From positions 310,001-374,000 of the forward strand of contig NZ_BSRQ01000004.1 of NCBI RefSeq assembly GCF_030268685.1: 64,000 nt of DNA, read 5' to 3'. The notes beneath the pieces are model-generated. The model saw nothing but the letters and a program-made list of their open reading frames with translations, was not told the origin of the DNA and searched no databases. Shown in pieces: positions 32,681-42,425 of the stretch (position 1 is the stretch's first letter; each line of letters begins with the position of its first letter). The DNA is from Microtetraspora sp. NBRC 13810. GTDB lineage: Bacteria > Actinomycetota > Actinomycetes > Streptosporangiales > Streptosporangiaceae. A program made the translations under genes and the position numbers.

Positions 32681-33790
32681 TCAGCCCTCCTCGGCGGTCA
32701 GTTCGGCGGCGAGCAGCGCGCGCTGCTCACGCAGTTGCGGGGTGGGTTCGGCGAAGACGTGGTCGAAGAGTTCCAGCGGGTCGCCCACCGGTTCGGTGTC
32801 CATCGCGGCGCGCAGGTCCGCGGCGGCCGTCTCGGCCTCGGCCCGCGCCCGTTCCACGTCGTCGGCGGTCAGCTCGCCCCTGGCCAGCAGGTGGGCCTCC
32901 AGCCGGGCCAGCGGGTCGGCGCCGGCCCACTGCTCGACCTCGGCCGCGTCCCGGTAGCGGGTCGCGTCGTCGGCGTTGGTGTGCGCGTCCATCCGGTAGG
33001 TGTGCGCCTCGACCAGGGTCGGCCCTCCGCCGGCGCGGGCGCGTTCCATCGCGGCCGTGAGCACGGCCAGCACGGCGACCAGGTCGTTGCCGTCCACCTG
33101 CTCGGACGGCACGCCGTACCCGACGCCCTTATAGGCCAGGGACGGCGCCGCCGACTGCCGGGCCAGCGGCACCGAGATCGCGTACTTGTTGTTCTGCACG
33201 AAGAACACCACGGGGGAGGCGAAGACGGCCGCGAAGTTCAGCGCCTCGTGGAAGTCGCCCTCGCTGGTGCCGCCGTCCCCGACCAGCGCCAGCACCGCGC
33301 CCGGCTCGCCGCTGCGGCGCAGGGCCTCGGCCATGCCGGCGGCGTGCAGCACCTGGGTGGCCAGCGGCGTGCACTGCGGCGCCACCCGTACGGCACGCGG
33401 GTCGTAGCCGCAGTGCCAGTCGCCGCGCAGCAGGGTCAGCACCTGCACGGGGTCCAGCCCCCGGGCGACCAGCGCCACGGAGTCGCGGTAGGTCGGAAAG
33501 AGCCAGTCGTGCTCGCCCAGGACGAGCGCCCCGGCGACCTGGCACGCCTCCTGGCCCCGGCTGGAGGGGTACACGGCGAGCCTGCCCTGCTTGGTCAGGG
33601 CGGTGGCCTGCGTGTCGAAGCGCCGCCCGGCCACCATCCGCCGGTACGCCTCGCGGAGCAGCCCCGCGGGCGGCTCGGTGTAGCCGCCGGGCGGTCTGGC
33701 GACGGCGGTGCCGTCCTCCGCCACGAAGCGCACGGGCGCGGCGGACGGCAGCAGCCCCTGCGCGGTCCGCCTGGTGGTCTTCCCCGGCAT
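32681..33790 (-). CDS. keto acid dehydrogenase E1 alpha subunit
   Basis: 369-residue thiamine diphosphate-binding subunit. The cofactor motif is ALVGDGGTSEGDFHEALNFA, ending in the usual asparagine pair (VQNNKYAIS). The regulatory or phosphorylation loop region is YRMDAHTNADDATRYRD. The size and the N-terminal extension (RPPGGYTEPPAGLLREAYRR) match branched-chain E1 alpha subunits. ATG 33790 is preferred to GTG 33796. First gene of the operon and divergent from the AsnC/Lrp regulator. Confidence 0.94.
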   Translation of the reverse strand: MPGKTTRRTAQGLLPSAAPVRFVAEDGTAVARPPGGYTEPPAGLLREAYRRMVAGRRFDTQATALTKQGRLAVYPSSRGQEACQVAGALVLGEHDWLFPTYRDSVALVARGLDPVQVLTLLRGDWHCGYDPRAVRVAPQCTPLATQVLHAAGMAEALRRSGEPGAVLALVGDGGTSEGDFHEALNFAAVFASPVVFFVQNNKYAISVPLARQSAAPSLAYKGVGYGVPSEQVDGNDLVAVLAVLTAAMERARAGGGPTLVEAHTYRMDAHTNADDATRYRDAAEVEQWAGADPLARLEAHLLARGELTADDVERARAEAETAAADLRAAMDTEPVGDPLELFDHVFAEPTPQLREQRALLAAELTAEEG

Positions 33791-33882
33791 GAGCACTCGC
33801 TTTCTGGTGGACGCTTCGCGGACGAGGCGCTGTATGTTCGTTCGAAAGGTTGGGACGGCGACGGCTCGGAAGAGAGAGCGAC

Positions 33883-34383
33883 ATGTCTTCGGAAGCGGGG
33901 GAAGCGGGTTCCGGTCCCGGGCGGACGTTCGCGCCGCTCGACGAGACCGATCGGGCGATCATCGCCGAGCTGCGCAGGGACGGGCGGGTGTCCATCCGGG
34001 CGCTCGCCGAGCAGGTGCACATCTCCCGGGCCAACGCCTACACGCGGCTGAACCGGCTGCTGGCCGACGACGTGATCAGCGGCTTCACCGCACGGCTCAA
34101 CCCGCAGCGCGCCGGACTCGGCACCAGCGCCTACGTCATGGTGACCATCGAGCAGAACGCCTGGCGGACGGTGTCGCGACATCTGCGCGAGATCCCGTAC
34201 ATCGAGCACTTCGCGATGGTCGGCGGTGACTTCGACATCCTCGTGCTGGTCCGCGCACCGGACAACTCGGCCCTGCGCCAGGTGGTCCTGGAGCGCGTCC
34301 AGGAGGTTCCCGGGGTGCGCGCGACGCGGACGTGGCTGGTGTTCGAGGAGGCGCCGGGCCGCGGGGTGGACTGGAGCGCCTGA
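33883..34383 (+). CDS. Lrp/AsnC-family regulator (BkdR-like)
   Basis: 166-residue regulator. The helix-turn-helix (about residues 20-65) reads IIAELRRDGRVSIRALAEQV and HISRANAYTRLNRLL; the C-terminal RAM (ligand-binding) domain reads YIEHFAMVGGDFDILVLVRA. AsnC-type proteins of this kind (BkdR) sense branched-chain amino acids and switch on the keto acid dehydrogenase operon, which lies divergently 92 bp away. ATG 33883 has GGAAGAGAGAG upstream. The shared promoter region contains CGAACGAACATA-like repeats that may be its site. Confidence 0.92.
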   Translation: MSSEAGEAGSGPGRTFAPLDETDRAIIAELRRDGRVSIRALAEQVHISRANAYTRLNRLLADDVISGFTARLNPQRAGLGTSAYVMVTIEQNAWRTVSRHLREIPYIEHFAMVGGDFDILVLVRAPDNSALRQVVLERVQEVPGVRATRTWLVFEEAPGRGVDWSA

Positions 34384-34762
34384 GCCCGCGGGCGGGCGCC
34401 GCCGTGCCACTCCCGGCCGGGTACGCGATCCGCGGGATCCGGTTCCGGTCGCACCATGGCCAACTCACTTCTCGTGGACGATCGCCGTGGACGGCGTGTA
34501 CCCGAATAGTGAACGAAACCGGACAAGCTGTTCAATAGCCCGCCAAATCTGGCGACGTTCTGCCTGCCGGCCCGGATCCGGCGGGCCAAACGTCTCCGGC
34601 GTGGCTGCGGCGGGACCCGGCCACCAGACAAATGGCGCCACCCGCTGAAACCGCTCCGGGAAAGCCGCTCCGGAAAGCCGAAAACGCCCGGCGGCCCCCG
34701 GCGCGAAGCCGGTGAAGCCGCCGGACGTCTCCCGGACGCCTCCGGGCGTCTCCGGGCAGAGA
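34384..34762. other. intergenic region with terminator-like hairpins
   Basis: 379 bp between convergent genes. It holds a hairpin with arms CCGGCGGC (34688-34695) and GCCGCCGG (34717-34724) that also pairs internally (CGGC/GCCG), suitable as terminator for the ThuA gene, plus short direct repeats of GCTCCGGAAAGCC near 34650-34680. A more A/T-rich stretch at 34500-34560 contains a small CGCCA/TGGCG hairpin. I see no gene here. Confidence 0.6.
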
Positions 34763-37700
34763 TCAGCCGATCTCGTCGATCATCTTGCCGGCGTCACGGG
34801 TGAGGGTCTGGCGCACCTCGGCGCGTGTCACCAGCCGCTGGTCGGCGACCAGTGTCCGGAAGCCGGCCAGGTGGCGCAGGGCCTTGGCGTCCTTGCCCTG
34901 GGCCTCCGCCTTCCTGGCCCTGGTCAGCTCCTTGGTCAGGGTCGTGTGCCCGGGGAGGGAGAGCCAGCCGGTGGCGCGGAAGCGGTCCAGCAGGTTCTGC
35001 ATGTCCCGCAGCGAGGTCGTGACGGTGAACCTGACGTCCGCCGTCACGGTGTTGCCCGCCCGGTCGTCCGCGGTGACGGCCACCGCGTGCGGCGTCAGGG
35101 ACTGGGTGAACAGCGGCAGCACGGAGCCGGCGGCGAGCGCGGAGCCGTCCAGCGTGCCGGCGGTGGTGCGTACCCCGGAGGTGGCGTCCACCGCCTGCCA
35201 GGTGATGCGCAGGTCCTGGGAGTCGCCGTACACCTCCCCGTCGGACACGCCGGAGACCATCAGGGTGGGCCGGGTGCCGTCGATCTTGAGCACGGCGGCC
35301 TTCTCCTGCTCGGCGGTGCCCGAGACATCCGTGGCCCGGTAGCGCAGTTCGTGCTCGCCGTCCCCGGCGACGACCACGGCCTCGCCGGCGTACTCCCGCC
35401 ACTCCCCCCGGTCCAGGGAGTACTCGACGCGGGCGACGCCGGAGGTGGCGTCCTGCGCGGCGAGGAGCACCGGCACGTCGCCGCCGCTCCAGCCCGCGTC
35501 GTTGGGCGCGGCGAACGACGCGGTCGTCTGCGGCGCGGTGGTGTCGATCCTCAGGGTGAGCGTCCTGGCCTCCTCCACGTTGCCCGCGCCGTCCCGGGAG
35601 CGGTACTCGAAGGCGCGCGAGCCGTCCCCGCTGACCAGCACCGGCTCCGTGTACGGGGTCCAGGCGCCCGCGTCGAGGCGGTACTCGGTCGCCGCCACGC
35701 CCGAGTCGTCGTCGGTGGCCGACAACGCCACCTCGACCGGGCCGGAGGTGTGCCAGCCGTCCGCCCCTTCGGGCTCGGCCGCCTCGGCCTCGGTGACCGG
35801 CGCCGTCCGGTCCGCGCCCCGGGCGGGGTTGAGCCGGAACCGCTGGTTGTCGCTGTTGGTGCAGTTCCACTGGATCACCCGGGCGCCGTCGGCCTGGGAG
35901 ACCCCGTCCACGTCGAGGCACAGCCCGTTGGCCGCCGAGGTGATCTTGTAGGTGTCCCCGGCCGGCACCGCCTCGAACCGCTGGTGCACCTGGTGGGCGT
36001 GGCCGGCGGGATGGCAGCTCCACTGGACGAGCTGGGCGCCCGCGGTGGGGGTGCCGCCGGGCACGTCGAGGCACTTGCCGCTCAGCGCGTTCCTGAACTG
36101 GTACCCGCCGGCGGCCGGGATCGCCTCCCACCGCTGCTCGGCCCCGCTGCTCGCGCCCATCTGGACGATGAGCGCGTCGTCGGCGGTCGAGCCGCCCTGG
36201 ACGGCGACGTTCTTGCCGCTGTGCTGCGCGGTGAGGGTGTAGAAGCCGGGCTCGGGGCCGCCGCCCGCGTCCCCGCCGGCGAACTGCACGGCGTCCAGGT
36301 CGAAGCCGTTGTCGCGGCCGTTCCTGAACACGGCGTAGATCGTCGTGCTGCGCACGCCGGAGTTCACCTGGACCGGCGGCGTCATCTGGTAGTTGTTCCA
36401 GTCGCCGGTGTTCGGCACGGGGGTGGTGGCCAGCAGGGTGCCGGTGGGCGAGCCGGCCCGCAGTTCGATGGAGCCGCCGCCGAACGGCGTGGACACCCGG
36501 TAACCGACCGACGTGATCCCGTTCAGGTCCATCGGGGTGAACGCGATCCAGTCGTTGTCGCTGATGTCGCCGATGCGCCTGCCGCTCTCCGCGCCCGCCT
36601 GGTCGATCACCCGGACGCCGGACATCGCGGTGAAGTACTCGGCCTGCTTGCGCTTGGGCTGGAGTACCACCTTGGCGTACCCGGTGAGCGCGTCCTCGCC
36701 CTCGTCGGTGTAGCGGGCGTTGATCACGTAGTAGAGGTCGGCGCCCTCGGGGTGGCCGCCGAGGTCGCCGGTGGAGATCGTGCCCTGGCAGCCCGGATGC
36801 TCGGCGGTCTCGTGCTCGTGGTCGTCGTGGCCGAGCGCCGGGACGGCGAGCACCCGGTCGCAGTCGATCGTGCCGTCCTCGGGGTCGGTCACCTCGATCG
36901 TGTACGGCACGTCCTGGCCGAACTCGATCAGCGTGCCGTCCAGGGGCGTCTCGACGGTGACCGTGGGCGAGGTGTTGCCCGCGGTGATCTCGATGTTGGC
37001 GAAGCCCTCCCTGCCGGTGTTGTCGGTCACCCTGAGCTGGGCGGTGTGGCGTCCGGCCTCCTGGTAGACGTGGGTCGCCGAAGGCTGGGAGGAGTCGAAG
37101 TCGCCGTCGCCGTCGAAGTCCCAGGCGAAGGTGATCGGGTCGCCGTCGGGGTCGGCGCTGCCCGCGCTGCCGAACTCCACGGTCAGCGGGACCGGGCCGT
37201 CGGTGCGCGAGGCGGTGGCCCTGGCGACCGGGGCGCGGGCGCCCGCGGAGTAGTCGATCCGGTAGAGCCCGGAGTCGTTGTTGCCGCCGCCGAAGGAGCT
37301 GCCCCACTCCAGCAGGTACATCGACCCGTCACGGCCGAAGGTGACGTCCATCGGCTTGACGAACGGCTGGTTCGCCAGGAAGTCGTTGACCTTCAGCACC
37401 TTGTCGTCGGCGTCGAGGTGGACCTCCTTGACGTAGTTGCGGGCCCACTCGTAGAAGAAGCCCACGCCGTCGAAGTAGGCGGGGAACTTCGTCTCCGACG
37501 GGTTGTCCTCGTCGTAGCGGTAGACGGGCCCGCTCATCGGGGCCGCGCCGCCCGATCCCAGTTCGGGGAAGCCCGGCGAGACGCCGTAGCCGTACCACAT
37601 GACGGGCTGCCGGAGCGGCGGCAACTCGGTCAGCCCGGTGTTGTTCGGCGAGTCGTTGACCGGGTTGGCGCAGTCGAACTTCGGCCCGACGACCTTGGTG

Positions 37701-39355
37701 TCCGGGTTGTAGGGCGCGTACGCCTGGTTGTCGCCGTGGCAGAACGGCCAGCCGAAGTTGCCCGCCTCCTTGATGACGTTGTACTCGACCAGGCCCTCGG
37801 GCCCGCGGTTCGTGGCGGGCGCGCCGCGGTCCGGGCCGTAGTCGGCCACGTGCACGTACCCGGTCTCCTGGTCCACGGTGAACCGGAACGGGTTGCGGAA
37901 GCCCATCGCGTAGATCTCCGGCCTGGTCTTCCCGGTGCCGGCCGGGAACAGGTTGCCCTCGGGGATGTCGTAGCCGCCGTCGTCCTTCGGCGTGATCCGC
38001 AGGATCTTGCCGCGCAGGTCGTCGGTGTTCCCCGCGGTGCGGGCGGCGTCCAGCATGTGCCGGCCGGGACGCCAGTCGAGCGGCGCGTAGCCCTGCCAGT
38101 CCGGCGACAGGTTCGGCGGGACGTCGTCACCGGTGCTCAGGTAGAGGTCGCCGTCCGGGCCGAACTCCACCGCGCCGCCGGTGTGGCCGGGCTCGGGGTA
38201 GGTGTCCTGCCGGTAGGCGGGCACTTCGAGGATCTGTTCCTCGGTGGCCGGGTCGATCGTGTCGCCGCTCACCGTGAACCGGGAGAGCCGGTTGACGTCC
38301 TCGTCGCTGGTGGCCGGCGACCAGTAGACGTAGATCCAGCCGTTGTCGGCGAAGTCCGGGTCGAGCTCCATGCCGACCAGGCCGTCCTCGCCGCCGGTGT
38401 ACACGTCCAGGGTGGCGGCGGTGACCGTGGTGTGGGTGTCCGGCTTGAAGATCTTGATCTCGCCGCGGCGCTGGACGTAGAAGACCCTGCCGTCGGCGGC
38501 GACGTCGAGTTCCATCGGGTCGGCGGTGTTGTCGTCCAGGGTGATCTTCTCGAAGCTGCTGTGCACGGTGCCGCCGCAGTCGCCCTCCTCGACACCGGCG
38601 GCCCAGCCGATGCCGCCGAGCACGTGCTCGCGGAACAGCGGCTCGCTGTAGGCGGCGGTCTCGTGGCCCATCGCGGTGGCCCACACCTTGCCGCCCTCGG
38701 CGTCGCGGCACCAGGAGATCGGGTGGTCGGCGCCCATCGCGGAGCCGCCCGGGTTGTAGGTGGTCTCGTCGGCGGTCACCAGGACGTGCACGTCGCCGCG
38801 CGGGTTCGGCGCGAAGTTGTACCACTCCTCGGCGCGCTGCCAGCGCGGCGGCAGGTTCCGGGTGGAGGGGTGGACCCGGTCGGCGACCTTGGCGGTGCCC
38901 TGCAACGTGCCCGGTGAGTGGGCGGGCATGTGCGCGCCGCCGTTGATCAGGTCGTCCCACCAGGGGAACTCGTTCTCGATGCCCATGTCCAGGGCGTTGT
39001 GCACGGCCACCACGCCCTTGCCCGAGCGTACGAAGTTCTGCACCGCCTGCCGCTGGGCGTCGTTCTCCCAGACCATGCCGGAGTTCTGCAGCATGATCAG
39101 CACGTCGAACGTCGCCAGGTTGGCGTCGTCGAACACGCCGGAGTCGGCGGACTGCACGACCTCGAACCCGTGCTCCTGGGCGAGCTGCCGGACCATCTGG
39201 ATCCCGGCCGGGATCGACCCGTGCACGTAGCCGACGGCCTTGGTGAACAGCAGCGCGCGGAAGGGCTCGTGCCGTACGGCTTCCGCGCGAGCCGTACCGG
39301 CGAGGGCGGTCAGGAGCAGGACGGGGAGGAAGAGGGCAGCGAGTAATCGGCGCAT
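34763..39355 (-). CDS. giant secreted ThuA / sugar dehydrogenase multidomain protein
   Basis: 1530 residues. A Sec signal spans 1-24 (ALFLPVLLLTALAGTARAEA). Domain order by rough residue number: ThuA-type glutamine-amidotransferase-like domain 30-250; soluble PQQ-type glucose/sorbosone dehydrogenase beta-propeller 265-690; PKD domain 700-790; CBM6-like domain about 900-1028 (LNGITSVGYRVSTPFGGGSI); ricin-type lectin about 1040-1175 (QW motifs); three OmpL47-type Ig-like units about 1185-1435; and a helical FIMAH-like domain 1449-1530. ThuA domains are linked to trehalose and other sugar use. It lies just downstream of a sugar transporter operon. Probably a wall-bound enzyme that oxidises a sugar at the surface. 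Confidence 0.88.
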   Translation of the reverse strand: MRRLLAALFLPVLLLTALAGTARAEAVRHEPFRALLFTKAVGYVHGSIPAGIQMVRQLAQEHGFEVVQSADSGVFDDANLATFDVLIMLQNSGMVWENDAQRQAVQNFVRSGKGVVAVHNALDMGIENEFPWWDDLINGGAHMPAHSPGTLQGTAKVADRVHPSTRNLPPRWQRAEEWYNFAPNPRGDVHVLVTADETTYNPGGSAMGADHPISWCRDAEGGKVWATAMGHETAAYSEPLFREHVLGGIGWAAGVEEGDCGGTVHSSFEKITLDDNTADPMELDVAADGRVFYVQRRGEIKIFKPDTHTTVTAATLDVYTGGEDGLVGMELDPDFADNGWIYVYWSPATSDEDVNRLSRFTVSGDTIDPATEEQILEVPAYRQDTYPEPGHTGGAVEFGPDGDLYLSTGDDVPPNLSPDWQGYAPLDWRPGRHMLDAARTAGNTDDLRGKILRITPKDDGGYDIPEGNLFPAGTGKTRPEIYAMGFRNPFRFTVDQETGYVHVADYGPDRGAPATNRGPEGLVEYNVIKEAGNFGWPFCHGDNQAYAPYNPDTKVVGPKFDCANPVNDSPNNTGLTELPPLRQPVMWYGYGVSPGFPELGSGGAAPMSGPVYRYDEDNPSETKFPAYFDGVGFFYEWARNYVKEVHLDADDKVLKVNDFLANQPFVKPMDVTFGRDGSMYLLEWGSSFGGGNNDSGLYRIDYSAGARAPVARATASRTDGPVPLTVEFGSAGSADPDGDPITFAWDFDGDGDFDSSQPSATHVYQEAGRHTAQLRVTDNTGREGFANIEITAGNTSPTVTVETPLDGTLIEFGQDVPYTIEVTDPEDGTIDCDRVLAVPALGHDDHEHETAEHPGCQGTISTGDLGGHPEGADLYYVINARYTDEGEDALTGYAKVVLQPKRKQAEYFTAMSGVRVIDQAGAESGRRIGDISDNDWIAFTPMDLNGITSVGYRVSTPFGGGSIELRAGSPTGTLLATTPVPNTGDWNNYQMTPPVQVNSGVRSTTIYAVFRNGRDNGFDLDAVQFAGGDAGGGPEPGFYTLTAQHSGKNVAVQGGSTADDALIVQMGASSGAEQRWEAIPAAGGYQFRNALSGKCLDVPGGTPTAGAQLVQWSCHPAGHAHQVHQRFEAVPAGDTYKITSAANGLCLDVDGVSQADGARVIQWNCTNSDNQRFRLNPARGADRTAPVTEAEAAEPEGADGWHTSGPVEVALSATDDDSGVAATEYRLDAGAWTPYTEPVLVSGDGSRAFEYRSRDGAGNVEEARTLTLRIDTTAPQTTASFAAPNDAGWSGGDVPVLLAAQDATSGVARVEYSLDRGEWREYAGEAVVVAGDGEHELRYRATDVSGTAEQEKAAVLKIDGTRPTLMVSGVSDGEVYGDSQDLRITWQAVDATSGVRTTAGTLDGSALAAGSVLPLFTQSLTPHAVAVTADDRAGNTVTADVRFTVTTSLRDMQNLLDRFRATGWLSLPGHTTLTKELTRARKAEAQGKDAKALRHLAGFRTLVADQRLVTRAEVRQTLTRDAGKMIDEIG

Positions 39356-39406
39356 GTCGCATCTCCGGTGGGGGTGCTGGGGGGCTGGGAGAGGGACGGT
39401 GAGGGG

Positions 39407-39436
39407 GCCGCGGGAGGGGAGTCTCCTTCCCGCGGC
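39407..39436 (-). terminator. hairpin between the isomerase and ThuA genes
   Basis: Arms GCCGCGGGA (39407-39415) and TCCCGCGGC (39428-39436), with near-complete pairing of the loop sequence GGGGAG/CTCC. It could reduce or end transcription from the transporter operon into the ThuA gene. Confidence 0.55.
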
Positions 39437-39449
39437 AGGGTGAGGGGGG

Positions 39450-40283
39450 TCAGAGGGTGCGGAGGAAGGCCAGTCCTTCGACGGCGAGGGCGTCCTGGCT
39501 GGGGGCGAGCGGCCGCCAGACGGAGGCCGCGGTGGCGATGGCCTGGTTGTGCGCGGTGAACGACTCGATGACGAGCGGCCCGGTGTAACCGGCGGCGCGC
39601 AGGGCCTCGGTGAAGCCGGGCCAGTCGAACTTGTCGGCGCCGGGCGTGCCTCGGTCGGTGCCGCAGACCTGCACGTGCGCGATCCGGCCGGCGGCGGCCC
39701 GTACCGCCCGCGCCGGGTCCTTCTCCTCGATGTTCAGGTGGTAGACGTCGAGGGCCAGGCCGGCGTCCTCGGGCAGCAGGTCGAGGGCCTGCTCGACGGT
39801 GTTGATCAGGCTGGTCTCGTACCGGTTGAGCGGTTCGACGGCGAGCCGCACGCCGCGCTCGCCCGCGTAGTCCACCACCGGCAGCAGGTTGCGGCGCAGC
39901 TCGGCGCGGGCGGCCCCGCGCTCGTCCGGCGTCATCCGCCAGGTCCTGCCGACCGACGCGTAGGCGGGCCCGCCGATCACCGGCGAGCCGACGGTGACCG
40001 CCACGTCGACGCAGTGCCGCAGGTAGTCCTGGGTGTCCCGGACGATCTCGGGTGACGCCGCCACGAGCTCCCGGCCCGGCGGCATGACCAGCACCACCGT
40101 CGCCGCGAGTCCGTGCCGGGCGAGCAGGTCGGCGGCCCGGTGCGGGTCCCAGTCGCCGGGCCGCTCGACGGGCAGCTCGATGACGTCGAACCCCCACGCG
40201 GCGACCCGGGGCACGAGGCGGGCGAGATGGACGCCGGTCAGCGGGGAGACCCACACCCAGGTGTTCACTCCAGCCTGGAACAT
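39450..40283 (-). CDS. sugar phosphate isomerase/epimerase (TIM barrel)
   Basis: 277-residue xylose-isomerase-like TIM barrel of the family that includes D-tagatose and D-psicose 3-epimerases. Metal-binding residues occur in the expected places: the Glu in LAVEPLNRYET, the Asp/His in ALDVYHLNIEE, the His in IAHVQVCGTDRG and the Glu in LVIESFTAHN. No signal peptide. It begins 2 bp after the transporter lipoprotein stop, so it belongs to the same operon and probably processes the imported sugar first. Confidence 0.92.
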   Translation of the reverse strand: MFQAGVNTWVWVSPLTGVHLARLVPRVAAWGFDVIELPVERPGDWDPHRAADLLARHGLAATVVLVMPPGRELVAASPEIVRDTQDYLRHCVDVAVTVGSPVIGGPAYASVGRTWRMTPDERGAARAELRRNLLPVVDYAGERGVRLAVEPLNRYETSLINTVEQALDLLPEDAGLALDVYHLNIEEKDPARAVRAAAGRIAHVQVCGTDRGTPGADKFDWPGFTEALRAAGYTGPLVIESFTAHNQAIATAASVWRPLAPSQDALAVEGLAFLRTL

Positions 40284-40285
40284 CC

Positions 40286-41497
40286 TCACCCCTTCGTCCC
40301 GCCCCAGCCCTCGGGGAAGCCCGGCATGTCCTCGCAGCCGCACAGGGCGTAGTGCAGCGGCGGCATGCTGGGCTGCAGGTAGGTGTCGAGGTTCTCCGCG
40401 GTGATCTTGGGCTGGGGCAGGTTCCACACCTTCGGCACCTCCTCGCCCTTGAGGATCTTCAGCGCCGCGATGATCGGGGTGCGCCACTGGTAGGTGGGAT
40501 AGGTGGGGGCCATCGCGGTGAGGCCGTCGTCCTTCCACTTGCGCAGGAAGTCCTGCTGGTCCTCGCCGGTCATCGGCGGGACGGGCAGCCCGGCGTCCTC
40601 GAACGCCTCGGCGACGGCCACGGAGGTGGCGCCGGAGTCCATCCAGACGCCGTCGATCCTGCCGTGCCGCTGGATGTAGTCGCTGACGACGCTCTTGGCC
40701 TTGGCCGCGTCCCCGTCGGTGAACTCCACCCCGACGACTTCCAGCTCGCTCGCGTCGAAGGCCACCTTCGCCGCCGACCAGCGGGTCTCCAGCACGTCGA
40801 CGCCCGGGCTGATCCGCAGCGCGAGGATCTTGCCACCGGCCGGCACCTTCGCCACGAGGAACTCGGCCGCGTCGGCGCCGAACGCGTAGCCGCCGATCGG
40901 CTTGATGAACGTGACCGGGCAGTCGGTCTCCACACCGCGGTCGAAGACGATCACCGGTACCTCGGCGCAGGCGGCGGTCACGGCCGGGGTGAGCGTCGCC
41001 GTCGTGTTCGGCGAGATGATCAGCACGTCGCAGCCCTTGGCCTGGAGCTCGGCGATGTCGGAGATCTGCTTGTCGTCCTTGCCCTCGGCGTCCAGCGCGG
41101 TGAGCCCGGAGATCTCCTCGTGCAGCGCCACCTCGGCCTGCATGGTCTTCCAGCCCACCTGCCGCCAGGGGTTGTTGACCGCCGCGTTGGAGAAGCACAG
41201 CCGGTAGGGGCCGTCCTTCCGGTGCTCGGCGGTGTCCACCGGCTCCGGGGCGATGGCCTGCTCCCACGGTCTGTCCGCCGGGCCTTCCGGCGTCTGGGAG
41301 CGCATGGCGAGCTGGGCGTCGTAGTCGGCCTGGACGAAGAACTTCGACTGGTCTCCGGTGCCGGCCGCGGGCGGCTGCGGGGAGGCGCCCGCGCCGGACC
41401 GCTGCCCGGCCGCGCCGGTGGGCCGGTCGGTGGTGCAGCCGGCGGCGAGCACGGTGAGTGCCGCCACGGCGACGAGGAGGGTTCTAGGACGCGGCAT
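40286..41497 (-). CDS. sugar ABC transporter substrate-binding lipoprotein
   Basis: 403-residue periplasmic-binding-fold protein of the ribose/galactose type. A lipobox LAAGC gives Cys21 as lipidated residue after a short signal (MPRPRTLLVAVAALTVLAAG). The mature part contains the typical hinge text DVLIISPNTTATLTP and KIGLAV-like repeats. The Pro/Gly linker after Cys21 is usual for actinomycete lipoproteins. It overlaps the permease gene by about 14 bp. The sugar is unknown; the downstream epimerase suggests a rare pentose or hexose. Confidence 0.93.
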   Translation of the reverse strand: MPRPRTLLVAVAALTVLAAGCTTDRPTGAAGQRSGAGASPQPPAAGTGDQSKFFVQADYDAQLAMRSQTPEGPADRPWEQAIAPEPVDTAEHRKDGPYRLCFSNAAVNNPWRQVGWKTMQAEVALHEEISGLTALDAEGKDDKQISDIAELQAKGCDVLIISPNTTATLTPAVTAACAEVPVIVFDRGVETDCPVTFIKPIGGYAFGADAAEFLVAKVPAGGKILALRISPGVDVLETRWSAAKVAFDASELEVVGVEFTDGDAAKAKSVVSDYIQRHGRIDGVWMDSGATSVAVAEAFEDAGLPVPPMTGEDQQDFLRKWKDDGLTAMAPTYPTYQWRTPIIAALKILKGEEVPKVWNLPQPKITAENLDTYLQPSMPPLHYALCGCEDMPGFPEGWGGTKG

Positions 41498-42425
41498 GGG
41501 CGTCTCCTTTGCTTCTCCGGGGATGCGCGAAGGGCAGGCGTACCGCCCCCGCCGCCACGGCGGCGATGATGATGACCCCCTGAACGGTGAACTCCAGTGC
41601 CCCCGAGATCCCGTACAGGTTGAGCAGCGTGAACAGCGCCTCCAGGGTGAGCGCGCCGGCCATCGCGGCGACGACGGAGCCGCGTCCGCCGCCGAGCACG
41701 ACGCCGCCGAGCACGACCGCGGTGATGGCCTGGAACTCCAGCCCTTGGCCGACCTGGGCCGACACTCCGGCGAAGCCGCCGAGCAGGATGCCCGCGACGA
41801 CCGCCGAGGCGCCGGACAGGACGAAGGCGAGGATGCGCACCCGGTTCACCCGCACGCCCGACAGCGCGGCGGCGCGCTCGTTGTCCCCGGTGGCGACGAG
41901 GGTCCTGCCGAAGTCGGCGCGTGTCAGCAGGACGACGACCAGCGCGGTGACCGCCAGGATCAGCACGGCCCAGCCGGTCTGCCTGCCGAACATCCGGAAG
42001 CCCTCCGACAGCGCGCCGCGCGGCGCGCCGCCCGTCCACAGGAACACCGCGCCCGACAGCACGAGCATCATGCCGAGCGTGGCGATGAACGACGGCACCC
42101 GCAGCAGCGTCGTCACCAGCCCGTTGGCCAGGCCCACCAGCAGGCCGAGGACGACGAGCAGGAGCAGCACCGGCCAGGTGGCGCCCTCGTTCCCGTCGAT
42201 GAGCCGCGCGGCGACGACCACCTCGACGGTCACCAGCGAGCCGACCGACAGGTCGAACTCGCCGGAGACGATCACGAAGTACTGCCCGGCGGCCAGGATG
42301 ACCAGCGGCGCGGCCCGCCGGACGAAGCCGAGGAACCCGGCGGGCTCCAGGAAGAACGGGTTGGCGATCGCGATCGCGGCCAGCAGCACCGCGAGGACCG
42401 CGAGGATCGGCAGCGTGCGTCTCAT
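41484..42425 (-). CDS. sugar ABC transporter permease (RbsC-like)
   Basis: 313-residue inner membrane subunit with about eight to ten transmembrane helices. The conserved Asp and Gly-rich loop in GEFDLSVGSLVTVEVVVAAR and the EAA-type loop RTLVATGDNERAAALSGVRV identify it as a ribose-type permease. Start overlaps the second permease by ATGA, which fits a heterodimeric transport channel. Confidence 0.92.
   Translation of the reverse strand: MRRTLPILAVLAVLLAAIAIANPFFLEPAGFLGFVRRAAPLVILAAGQYFVIVSGEFDLSVGSLVTVEVVVAARLIDGNEGATWPVLLLLVVLGLLVGLANGLVTTLLRVPSFIATLGMMLVLSGAVFLWTGGAPRGALSEGFRMFGRQTGWAVLILAVTALVVVLLTRADFGRTLVATGDNERAAALSGVRVNRVRILAFVLSGASAVVAGILLGGFAGVSAQVGQGLEFQAITAVVLGGVVLGGGRGSVVAAMAGALTLEALFTLLNLYGISGALEFTVQGVIIIAAVAAGAVRLPFAHPRRSKGDAHAAS

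Noticed and set aside
34712-38917. 1401-codon open frame on the plus strand opposite the ThuA giant gene
   Set aside because: It is rich in Gly/Val/Arg/His with no family motifs, as expected for the antisense of a high-GC gene. The minus-strand frame has a signal peptide and many recognisable domains.
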